A stretch of DNA of 42,443 bases from a virus: the IMG/VR virus record IMGVR_UViG_3300009604_000022, positions 1-42,443 of that record. One strand, 5' to 3'. Within the stretch, counting starts at the first letter, position 1. Each line of letters begins with the position of its first letter. The translations under genes were made by a program, and so were the position numbers. This document shows positions 10,461 to 19,100 of this stretch, piece after piece. The notes beneath the pieces were generated by a model. It was given only the letters and a program-made list of their open reading frames with translations. It did no database searches and was not told where the DNA came from.

Positions 10461-12002
10461 TTAAAAACCCCTCCTCATTTGTACTGCATTAAAGAGTGCA
10501 GCAGTTCTTATTTTATCATCTTCGTCTTCCATTTCCTCAACAGATGCTATATTTTCATTGAATACATCCAACACAGAAGACTCATCCTTCTTTGACCCAT
10601 TGTATGATCCGCTATTTATCGTTTTAATAAGTTCTAACATGTCCTGTGTAGTAGGGTCTAATAGTATTTGAAGGTCTTCTCCCGCTAATCCTAGGTCCTG
10701 TGCTTTGCCAACATTCTCTTCTATGAGCTTTGCATACTTAATTACTCTAACATCACTATAAGCCTGTTCTCCCAATAGGTTTTTCAACTTCTTGGCAGCT
10801 GCTTGTATCTTTTCCTTAGTGACGATATTATCTCTAATAATCTTACCATCTGCATCTCTAGTTTCTATACCTAAATTTTTAGACAGCTGAATAAAGAATC
10901 CATCCATTCTAACCTGCCTATCTTTTGTATACTTCTCTTTAGCCTCATCTGAGGAAAAGGTTTTCTTAGAGGCTGGGGGATAGGATACTAAAAACTGTGT
11001 AAATGCTTGGACTACCTCAACGGTAGGAGCTATAACTCTATTAATAAAATACTCTGGTGCAGGATTGGATCCAGTAGCAGCCCCATACGCCTCAAGGTAT
11101 ACCTCAGGTCCAACCAGGTCAAATAGAGGATTAGTAAGGCCGATAGCATCATATCCATCTGCCATCATCTGTACTGAATCATTTACAAAGTCATCATTTG
11201 ACATTACACTAGATATATAATCATTAGCAGTTTTAGCATCCTCAGTTAGGGCAGCTACCTCTGGGAATAGAGTTAATGTTTCCCTATCTGTTTGTATATC
11301 CATTAAGATTTTGGTTTGGTCTAGGTTATGTTCTTCGTGACCTAGTCTAGCCGCATCAAGTTTCTGCTGTGTTTGCTTAGCATTCTTTTCAGCTAAAGCT
11401 AGGTTTAAGTCCTGTAGTTCTTTCGGTCCTGGTAGGCTCTTGTCTAATGCGAGTTGCTGATTAGAGCTAAGGTCATTAACATTAGCCTTAACTTTATATT
11501 CAGCAATAGCATCTTGATAGTCACCTAGATCCCATTGCTCTGGATCATCACCACCTTCCCATTTCACATGCTTATCTATAAATTGTAGTGCATTATTTAT
11601 GTCGAGTAGCTCTTGTTTCCCTTTTCGTATATTACTATATAGAGATGTTTGCTGCTTGGCCTGTGAGCTAATAACATCACCCAGTTCTTTATTTTTCTTT
11701 CCACTTTTCTGATGAAAATCAGTAAATCCTGAAGTAGGATTATCAGGTATAACTCCGGTTCTTTCTGTGATAGCAGCATTCACTGTTTCTAGTTCTTTCT
11801 CCATAATCTTGATATCGTTCATCTGTATCTGAAAGACGCTTTTATCGTACTCAAGTTTTCTTTCCTTGTCAAGCTGGGCTCTCTTAAAATCCATAGCATC
11901 ACGCTCAAGCAATGCAGTTGTTTTTATATTTTGTACACTAGCTTTATGTTCTAGCAATTGTCCAGACAAGGTTAATAAAGCCGCTATTCCTTCTTCTTCC
12001 AT
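10461..12002 (-). CDS. Coiled-coil internal virion protein candidate
   Basis: A 513-aa protein, mostly helical. Residues 1-240 are coiled-coil rich (TTALLERDAMDFKRAQLDKE, KIMEKELETVNAAITE, LALAEKNAKQTQQKLDAARL); the middle (about 260-350) holds a more folded stretch (DGYDAIGLTNPLFDLVGPEV); the C-terminus is acidic (VEEMEDEDDKIR). The start lies in the TAATG overlap with the Hint-flanked gene, using a GAGG site within that gene's last codons, so production of the two proteins is coupled. It precedes the giant gene with no spacer. Such coiled-coil proteins between tail and giant internal proteins are often ejected with DNA. No enzymatic motif seen. Confidence 0.6.
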   Translation of the reverse strand: MEEEGIAALLTLSGQLLEHKASVQNIKTTALLERDAMDFKRAQLDKERKLEYDKSVFQIQMNDIKIMEKELETVNAAITERTGVIPDNPTSGFTDFHQKSGKKNKELGDVISSQAKQQTSLYSNIRKGKQELLDINNALQFIDKHVKWEGGDDPEQWDLGDYQDAIAEYKVKANVNDLSSNQQLALDKSLPGPKELQDLNLALAEKNAKQTQQKLDAARLGHEEHNLDQTKILMDIQTDRETLTLFPEVAALTEDAKTANDYISSVMSNDDFVNDSVQMMADGYDAIGLTNPLFDLVGPEVYLEAYGAATGSNPAPEYFINRVIAPTVEVVQAFTQFLVSYPPASKKTFSSDEAKEKYTKDRQVRMDGFFIQLSKNLGIETRDADGKIIRDNIVTKEKIQAAAKKLKNLLGEQAYSDVRVIKYAKLIEENVGKAQDLGLAGEDLQILLDPTTQDMLELIKTINSGSYNGSKKDESSVLDVFNENIASVEEMEDEDDKIRTAALFNAVQMRRGF

Positions 12003-13492
12003 TATATATCCTCTGTTAAAATAATTGTATCACCTGAAAAGCATCTCGGAACTATATATTGATTCTCTCCTGACGCATTATCCATATTCCCAGGCCCCAT
12101 TACTTGCTGCAACTTAGCATCCCCAGATGCTCCAGACCATACTTTTTGAATACTTGCCATAGGATCTATTGTTACAGTATTATCCGCATTGGAACCTGGA
12201 TTGGAGAATGTATCAGTTGTCGTAGTCTCCCCAGTGTCATTCTTAACAGTGCCAGCAAAATTACCCATAGCATACTTTTTGCTCAACATGTCAGTAGCAG
12301 TTTGCACTCCATTTGCAGACTTTAGGTCGTAAGAAGACGTTACAGCAACTGTACCTGCACCAGAAGACAACATGCTATCTACGTTACCAGTATATTTACT
12401 CTGAGAAATAGCAGGAGTATATGCTGTAGCTTCATCTTGAGCACTGCCATCTTTAACTCTTGAAGCAGAATTCTTTCTCTGTTTGCCTTTTAAAAAGCCT
12501 ACAGTACCTTTATAGGTATCATTCATAGATAGGGTTTGTTTATTTAGGGCACTGACTACACTATTTGTCTGGTCACTCATAGCGCTTTCCATATCTAGCG
12601 CAGCTTGTTTAACTGCATCTCTAAAATCTGATTGAGCCTTGTCATCTTCAAAAGTTCTAGCCTCCAATGCTTTTTCTGCTGAGTCTTGTGCTTCCTGTTG
12701 GGCCTCTGCCGTAGCCCCACCAAGATTCACATCCATATCCATTTGCAATCTTTCATTTCCACTAACCATACCACTAGCTTCTTTAGCTTGATTTACAGAT
12801 CTTTGAGCTTCTCTAAATGTTTCTCCAGCACTTTTAAGGTTTACTGTCTTGGCAGTCCTTATATCATCCTGTGTTGTAAGCAGGGTCTGGGCATTAGCTG
12901 CTAATGAATCTGCTAAATCTTTTTGAAAGCCAGTATTTCCTTCTGAAGAACCATCAAGGCTTGGTGATGTTAAGCCAACGGAGTCCTTAAATGCACGCGC
13001 TGCTTCAAATTGACTCCCTAGTGCAGTGCCTACACTATCTGGAACTGTTGCATTAAAGGTGTCTGCTGCATTGTTAATCTCTGTTCTAGACGCTCCAACA
13101 TCACTACCAGCATACTTATCTCTGCCTATATAGCTCCCACTTTTACCATTGTGGACAAGTATACCATTAGCAAAGTAATTATGCTGTCCTTCAACCTCCA
13201 TATTGTATACTGTTATCGATTCTTCAATGCGCTTTAAACTTTTAACTGGGACAGTATGTCCAGACTGATTGAGAAGCTTATCACCCTTTTTTAAGTCCCT
13301 AACTCTTATCCATTCCCCCTCAACATAATAGGGATGCATTTCGGTAACCTTAGTTTTACCATTAAGTATATAATAATGATCACTAATATGCTCCCATATT
13401 TCTGATACATTGGAAAATGAAAAAACTTTATCTTCAGTATTGTAAACCTTGACTCTATCCCCTACAACTATATCCTTTATCTGTTTAGACAT
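12002..13492 (-). CDS. Virion protein flanked by permuted halves of a Hint/intein domain
   Basis: A 496-aa protein (start at ATG 13490-13492, where GGAG precedes it by 6 bases; the ATG at 13507 has no such site). Residues 2-115 are most of an intein-like Hint fold: KQIKDIVVGDRVKVYN at the start, the block B motif T50-x-x-H53 in VTEMHPYY, and a block F ending in NYFANGILVHN with penultimate His114 and Asn115. Residues 484-496 (CFSGDTIILTEDI, then stop) are the missing first segment with candidate catalytic Cys484. Joined, these give a normal 128-aa mini-intein, but in permuted order, with a 368-residue body (116-483) between. The residue after Asn115 is Gly, unlike canonical inteins. The body is Ala/Ser/Asp-rich with helices and resembles an internal virion protein. 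Confidence 0.8.
   Translation of the reverse strand: MSKQIKDIVVGDRVKVYNTEDKVFSFSNVSEIWEHISDHYYILNGKTKVTEMHPYYVEGEWIRVRDLKKGDKLLNQSGHTVPVKSLKRIEESITVYNMEVEGQHNYFANGILVHNGKSGSYIGRDKYAGSDVGASRTEINNAADTFNATVPDSVGTALGSQFEAARAFKDSVGLTSPSLDGSSEGNTGFQKDLADSLAANAQTLLTTQDDIRTAKTVNLKSAGETFREAQRSVNQAKEASGMVSGNERLQMDMDVNLGGATAEAQQEAQDSAEKALEARTFEDDKAQSDFRDAVKQAALDMESAMSDQTNSVVSALNKQTLSMNDTYKGTVGFLKGKQRKNSASRVKDGSAQDEATAYTPAISQSKYTGNVDSMLSSGAGTVAVTSSYDLKSANGVQTATDMLSKKYAMGNFAGTVKNDTGETTTTDTFSNPGSNADNTVTIDPMASIQKVWSGASGDAKLQQVMGPGNMDNASGENQYIVPRCFSGDTIILTEDI
12005..12043 (-). other. N-terminal Hint fragment (IntN-like) at the end of the 496-aa protein
   Basis: Residues 484-496, CFSGDTIILTEDI, a textbook intein N-terminal block A (Cys, then GDT and hydrophobic strand) directly before the stop codon TAA at 12002-12004. 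Its last codons (GAG GAT ATA TAA TG) also provide the ribosome binding site and start of the next gene, so sequence here is under double use. The preceding residues are ENQYIVPR. Confidence 0.8.
13094..13147 (-). repeat. Direct repeat copy B, body start after the Hint junction
   Basis: Encodes GKSGSYIGRDKYAGSDVG, residues 116-133 of the 496-aa protein, immediately following His-Asn. Matches copy A (13500-13556) at GK-x-GS-x-IGRD and, after a variable stretch with one residue gap, DVG. Confidence 0.6.
13148..13492 (-). other. C-terminal Hint half (IntC-like) at the start of the 496-aa protein
   Basis: Residues 1-115 of the 496-aa protein. Contains the strand KQIKDIVVGDRV that usually follows the first 12-15 residues of inteins, T50-x-x-H53, His104, and the terminal His114-Asn115. 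It lacks the N-terminal Cys segment, which is instead at the other end of the same protein. The following residue is Gly116. The half is flanked at the DNA level by diverged direct repeats (13500-13556 and 13094-13147). Confidence 0.8.
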
Positions 13493-16025
13493 ATCTATCT
13501 CCAACATCTTTAAATTTCTTTTTATAATCCCTGCCTATAGTACTACCTCTCTTACCCTCTGCAATCATACTTCCCACCTGTCCTCCGGCAGAGGCTATAC
13601 TTCCCACGGAGCCAGCTTTGAGCATACTAAGTCCAATAGGAGTTATGTATGCACTGGCAGCCTGCCCAACGCCTGGGACAAGGTTTGCCAATAACCCAAC
13701 TGCAGTTACAACTCCACCTACTATAGAAACACCGCCAGAAACTTGCTTCGCCTTACCAAAGGCTTCACCCATTTCATTGCCTGCGCTACCTGCTGCACCT
13801 GCTTCCTCTCCTCCAGATGCAATATCTAATCCACCAGTTACAACACTTGCTGGTATTGATAAGGCTGCCTTTGCAACCTCCTTAGCGGCCTGTTTAGAGG
13901 CCTGTTTTGCAACTACATTAGTTATATCATCTGCACCTTTTTTTGCTAATATATCTCCTATCATTTCACCTGTTTTTTCGGTAGCCTTTTTTTCTATTCT
14001 CTTAGTGGCTACTTTACTTCCTGTATCCTTGAGAATATTAGCACTAGACTCTATTTTTTCTTCTTTAGTCTTTTCTTCATTGACAACATCAGATACTCCA
14101 GATATTAGCTCTTTACTATTTTTAACTCCACTTATAATTTGTGAAGCCTTAGTATTTTGAGTGATCTTATCTGTAATATCTTTCATACTTTTCTTATTAG
14201 TTTTTTCCTCTGGATTATATATAGCACCAACTTCTTCATTGATGCTTTCCTCGGTTGATTTCAAGGTGGCATCTTCTGGGACAACACCTAGTTCAGCTAG
14301 ATCGTCACGACTTTCTACATCTTCAGCTCCTATCTCATTACCTCTGAACTGATCTGACTCTACAGGTACATTAGGGTCAGAATATTTACCAGTCCCTTCC
14401 TTCCTATCAATCTTCTCCATCCTATCCCTATACTGTTGAGCTGGATTATCTCTGTAGGTTTCAGCACCCTTTTCCATATCCTCTATGATGGATTTCATAT
14501 TAGCATCATGTTCCATTGTCTTGTTTAACGCTTCCACTTCTTCACCAGCAGCAATTGATTCACGAGTAAGTTCATGAGGTAGTTTATATGACTCATCTAA
14601 TGCTTCTATTGGAGATGAGCCTGTCTTTCCACCTGGGATCAGCCTTTGTAGCTTAGCTTGAAATCCTGGAAGATTATACTTTGGATCCTTGCCAACACTA
14701 ATATCTTCATCAAAGAATTCATCCTCCGATTCTACTGGAACAATAGGAGCTTTAGGTACTGGACCTCTACCAGGTATAAACTCTACATCATCTCCAAACT
14801 TTTCATAGAATTCATCACCCTTTTTCTTTGCTGTGAGCGCTTTATTTCTGCTATAATTAGGGTAGTCACCAGAACCATCTATGCTGGTATTCATAGGATC
14901 AACAGATTGCACTTCTTCATCACCAAATTCAAAGTTCTTAAGGCTAGCCGCTACCTCGTCAGAAGCTGCAGCACGATCCCCACCATAAGCTTCATCAGCA
15001 AGTTGGATCTTTTGTTCGTGTTGAATGTTAATTGTCTCTTCATCATCAGGATCATAAGTAGAAGTAGCAAGATCAGCCTTTCTTACAGGAGCACTAGTTT
15101 CAAAAGCATTCTTTCCTTGACCAAAGTTAGCCCCAACTCCAATGTCTCCATCACCTGCACCATCTACTAGATTGGTTTTAGGACTAAATGTATTAACTCC
15201 TCCCTGACTTTCTGTATACATAATGTTCTCATATTTTTCCCCAGACAAAGGATTAGTTGGATCCAGGCCCTTACTTGTTAGTAGAGCTTCTTGATCAGTC
15301 CTCATCCTGTTCAGCATAGCATAAGAAGGTTGATAGCCAGAGGTGGCAAGGTTAGGGTCCCTAACTGGAGTACTAGTCTGAAATGCATTACCTGCTGTCT
15401 GCCCAAAGTTAGATTTAACTCCTACACCTCCATACTGTCTATGTTGAACTAAATCATCATACATCCCTGGAGTAAGGCCCGAACCTTCCAAGGAACTATA
15501 ATCCATTGTAGGATCAGAACCACCTATTGAAGGCATCTGATCAATTTTAGATATTCTAGAGCGCTCTCCTTGAAACTTATCCATGTACTCCTTAGCAGCA
15601 GTAGAGCCATAGAGTGTTGCCATCTGATCTTCTTGAGTAAGATCCATTGTAGCTTGGCCTTTTACTTGCTTTATAACTTCTGGATTTTGCTCTACATAAT
15701 CCCCTGTTACATTTTTATATAAGTTTCCAACTCCCTGGTTAAACTTTTCCTTTAAAGTATTTGCACCTGTAGATCTTGTATCTGAATATAGGTTAGTACC
15801 TTCCTTAATGTTCCCTACATCATTTTTTGCCTGAATGCCCAATAAAGCTTCAGACTCAAGGACATTTGCCTCACGCTTTTTTACTAATGATTTTCCAACA
15901 ATAGCAGCAGCTTGCAGCGCATTTGAGTCCTGTTGTGTTTGATATGCCTCTGCACCTCTATCTCTACGCTCTCTAAATCGCCTACTGTCAGAGAGTCTTT
16001 GTTTTGTTCCTGAGTATCTACTCAT
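13485..16025 (-). CDS. Probable internal/ejection protein with duplicated segment and hydrophobic end
   Basis: An 846-aa protein with AAGGAG before ATG. Residues 200-233 and 296-326 are a clear internal duplication (NFGQTAGNAFQTSTPVRD and NFGQGKNAFETSAPVRK, each ending LATS-x-Y). The middle (residues about 330-680) is acidic, charged and probably disordered. A Lys/Ala-rich helix (about 640-700) leads to a glycine/alanine-rich hydrophobic region (about 705-824; VSIVGGVVTAVGLLANLVPG, ASAYITPIGLSMLKAGSVG) that could insert in the cell membrane during DNA ejection. The C-terminus GKRGSTIGRDYKKKFKDVG is closely similar to the start of the body of the next protein. No enzyme motif seen. Its stop overlaps the next gene by 8 bases. 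Confidence 0.6.
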   Translation of the reverse strand: MSRYSGTKQRLSDSRRFRERRDRGAEAYQTQQDSNALQAAAIVGKSLVKKREANVLESEALLGIQAKNDVGNIKEGTNLYSDTRSTGANTLKEKFNQGVGNLYKNVTGDYVEQNPEVIKQVKGQATMDLTQEDQMATLYGSTAAKEYMDKFQGERSRISKIDQMPSIGGSDPTMDYSSLEGSGLTPGMYDDLVQHRQYGGVGVKSNFGQTAGNAFQTSTPVRDPNLATSGYQPSYAMLNRMRTDQEALLTSKGLDPTNPLSGEKYENIMYTESQGGVNTFSPKTNLVDGAGDGDIGVGANFGQGKNAFETSAPVRKADLATSTYDPDDEETINIQHEQKIQLADEAYGGDRAAASDEVAASLKNFEFGDEEVQSVDPMNTSIDGSGDYPNYSRNKALTAKKKGDEFYEKFGDDVEFIPGRGPVPKAPIVPVESEDEFFDEDISVGKDPKYNLPGFQAKLQRLIPGGKTGSSPIEALDESYKLPHELTRESIAAGEEVEALNKTMEHDANMKSIIEDMEKGAETYRDNPAQQYRDRMEKIDRKEGTGKYSDPNVPVESDQFRGNEIGAEDVESRDDLAELGVVPEDATLKSTEESINEEVGAIYNPEEKTNKKSMKDITDKITQNTKASQIISGVKNSKELISGVSDVVNEEKTKEEKIESSANILKDTGSKVATKRIEKKATEKTGEMIGDILAKKGADDITNVVAKQASKQAAKEVAKAALSIPASVVTGGLDIASGGEEAGAAGSAGNEMGEAFGKAKQVSGGVSIVGGVVTAVGLLANLVPGVGQAASAYITPIGLSMLKAGSVGSIASAGGQVGSMIAEGKRGSTIGRDYKKKFKDVGDRYV
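13500..13556 (-). repeat. Direct repeat copy A, end of 846-aa gene
   Basis: Encodes GKRGSTIGRDYKKKFKDVG at the end of the 846-aa protein. Its partner copy B (13094-13147) encodes GKSGSYIGRDKYAGSDVG right after the Hint Asn115. About three-quarters of bases match in the first 33 positions. The Hint C-terminal half lies exactly between the copies. Confidence 0.6.
15048..15140 (-). repeat. Internal duplication unit 2 in the 846-aa gene
   Basis: Encodes residues 296-326 (GVGANFGQGKNAFETS, then APVRKADLATSTYDP), the second copy of the unit at 15327-15428. The copies are about 95 residues apart. Confidence 0.65.
15327..15428 (-). repeat. Internal duplication unit 1 in the 846-aa gene
   Basis: Encodes residues 200-233 of the 846-aa protein (GVGVKSNFGQTAGNAFQTS, then PVRDPNLATSGYQP). 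It pairs with unit 2 at 15048-15140. Protein similarity extends over about 31 residues, with DNA similarity clear in ACTAGTxCTCC and CTAACTTTGG. Confidence 0.65.
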
Positions 16026-16052
16026 TATATTTACTCCTTATACCGTCAGAGA

Positions 16053-16087
16053 ATTTAACACTGTTATAGTTGCCATGCAAGTTAAAT
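16053..16087 (-). promoter_or_regulatory. Inverted repeat in the spacer before the internal-protein genes
   Basis: The 85-base spacer between the fibre gene stop and the 846-aa gene start contains a perfect 7-base inverted repeat, ATTTAAC (16053-16059) and GTTAAAT (16081-16087), 21 bases apart. On the minus strand it includes TTGCAT and, 16 bases on, TTAAAT, which loosely resembles a sigma-70 promoter ahead of the next gene. It is also the longest spacer in the tail-to-ejection stretch. The matches are short, so this is a weak call. Confidence 0.3.
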
Positions 16088-16110
16088 TTTTGCCTCTAAT
16101 GATCATACTT

Positions 16111-19100
16111 TTAATAACCTATTGCCCATACATTAATAACACTGTTTCCCATCTCATTGAGCCTGTCAAAGCTAAATCCAGTTTTTGTTAAACCTGAAAC
16201 CTTTCCAGCATAACTGCATTGAACACCAAAACATTGATTAGGAAAATCTATCATACCTATATCAGTAAAATCAATAGATTGTGATTGGTCTGAAGTTGAG
16301 CTGAACCATCCAAACTGAAAGATAAATTTACCTATCTTAGTATATCCTCCTTGACCAGCAGTTTGACCACTTGATGCCCAATCTTTAGACTCAAAATCAC
16401 AATCATCTGCTATTGTGGTATGGAGATGTGTAGGGAAAGTAGACCCACCTATCCAAGCATCGGTATGCGCTGAGGTTCCAATAAGTATGCGGTTGCTGCC
16501 AGATAACTCATTCCCACTATGACCAATTATTATAGTATTAGACGGATTTGTAAAAAACCTACCAGCACCTACACCAATCTGTACATTGCCAGTTCCAGAG
16601 CCACCACTATTAAATCCTCCAATAGCTATATTGTCTGTTCCGCTAAATGAGTCACCCCACGATCCACTCAGTCCTATTGAGATATTTCCAGCAGAAAAGC
16701 TTGCCTTTGACATTTTAATTTCTCCTGCAACAGAGAGGGTGTTTGAATCCCATTGAATGTAGCTTGTAGCATTCCCCACTCCAAGTGTACCATCGCCACC
16801 TAAAAAGAAGCCCTGATTGGAGCTATTATAAGAAGACTTAGAACCGCTATATATTTTTGCAGCACTATTAGTTAAGTTTAATCCACCACCACTTATAGTT
16901 AATAGACTACTACTAATGTTATTTTGTGTATTATTAGTATTATAATTGGTCACATCAGCATTATTAGCAGGAGCATTGGCAGTTCCCGAGACATCAGACC
17001 AGTTAGTATTTGTATTAAGCGTATTCGTAGTATTTAACGTTGTACCACCTATACTAACATCACCACTAAATGTACCAGTAGTAAAGTCTACAGACCCAGC
17101 TGAAGATATTTTAATAGTGGCATTCGAATAGCTTCCACCAGAACCCCACCACATATTACCGTTTGTATCTACGTGCCAACTATTGGCATCTGTACCACCT
17201 ATATTTAATGAGAGTCCATTAATCTGGCTTGCTGTTAATGTACCAGTATAAATACCACTACCGTCTATATATGTCCCTTGAGTTGTAACGGTGGTATCTA
17301 GGGTATTAAGATTGGTTTGTACATCACTTGCCGAACCTGCCGTATCATAAGGCACAGTTCCAGATGTAGTAACATTATTCCATGAAATACTACCACCATC
17401 CATAGTGATGTTACCCTTTATATCAAGTGTGCTACCATTCCACTTTAAGTATTGTGTCGCACCTTTAAGACTTAGCTTATAGTCACTACCATGATATCCA
17501 AAAAATATACCAGTACCATCATAGTCTATACCAGTAGTCCTAATGCTTCCACCTGTACTGAGCTGTATCCCACCGCTTGTAATTGTTGTTCCACTCTCAA
17601 GGTTACTTTCAGTGTTATTTGTAGTGTAATCAGTTGCGTCAGCATCTGTATAGCTTTCAGGAATGGAGTCGCCAGAGTATGATCCTCCTGATGCGACATG
17701 TATAACACCAGATACAGTCAGTGTATTGCTTACCCATTTAAGATAATTGCCGTCATAGCTTCCTATATATAGTTCTGCTCCATCTGTAGCACTGCCTTTA
17801 ACTAGGAAACCCTTATCCGAACTACCCCAAGTCCCATCTATAAGACTGGTACCAACAGCAATATATGGTTGCTCTGCAGATAGTCCAGGTTCTAGTTTAA
17901 TTGTTTCAGAACTATCTTTAAATAGTCTAAGTGGGAGGTTGTGTAATTCTGCAGAACTTTCACTTAAAAGTAGATAACTGTCAGTTGTAGCACTCCCATC
18001 TCCAGCAAAAAGTCCATATTCTGTGCTACCAGATGGATGTACACCTTTGAGATTTCCAAGCCTAGCATTTACAGTAAATGCATTTGGTGTACCAGGGCCA
18101 GTCCCTGTAGCGCCATCAGTCCATGTAACTATTTGTGCGTATGGAGAGTTCGCAGCATTTTCACCATCTATAGCATTTACTTCATAATAACCATTGCCAT
18201 CTGTACCATAGTCTAAGATTAGAGATCCAGCTTTGATAACTGTATTTTGACTTATTGCACCACCATTACCACTAGAAGCTCTAGTAAATGTCCATTTTTG
18301 AGTTTTATCCTCATAGGTGGTACCATCACCATCTGTATACCCAGTTACCACTCCCCAGCAATCATAAATAGTTAATTCACCCCCAGAGCGATCAAAGGTT
18401 CTAAGCCTTACATGATCATTAGCTTCAAAGACCGCCATATTTTCAGCACTTGGCAAGTCTTCAACAATCAGGTCTGCAGTTCCATCATTATCTGGAGCAG
18501 TAAAGTCAACTGCAAGTATGGCTACACTTTTTGATATTATCTGACCACCAGCTAATGCCTGTTCTAAATCTGCAATAAAAGCCTTTGCATGTAACTCGTC
18601 TGTGTATAAATATCTAAAATCAGCACCGCCCAGATAGTCTATTTGCCAACCTTTTACTTGGGATTGTGCACCATCAGTCTTAATAGTCGTACCATACCCT
18701 GGGTCAACATTGTTGTCAACGTTCAATATTATAGCATGAGCAGTTTCATGGTCTGGATTTATATATAAGTCACCTGAAGTGTTACTCCCAGCTTCAAAGT
18801 CTACAAATACACTGCCATCAGTCCTTGTTAACCTTAACTGTGGGTTTGCAGCATCTGAAACATCTAGCTTTCTATCTGGCCCAGAAGTCCCAATGCCGAC
18901 ATAGCCATCGTTAAATAGAAAATGGTTATATGGTTGAGATGTACTGTCTACGGTCTTAAAATCAATACCTCCAAGTCCTGAATTACCAGCTTCGAGTATA
19001 GAATTTGCACCTGCAGCCCCTACATATCTTATACCGCCTTCATTAGCGTTGCCAGCAACATCAAGAGCCCTATCCGGTGTGGCAGTATTAATACCTACAC

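Noticed and set aside
12002-13507. Longer start at 13507 (five more residues) for the Hint-flanked gene
   Set aside because: No ribosome binding site precedes that ATG, while GGAG lies 6 bases before the ATG at 13490-13492, and the shorter form begins exactly at the conserved Hint strand.
13485-16025. The 846-aa protein as N-terminal partner supplying a split-intein fragment to the next gene
   Set aside because: It ends in DVGDRYV with no Cys-containing intein start; the only fitting N-terminal fragment in the window is at the end of the 496-aa protein itself.
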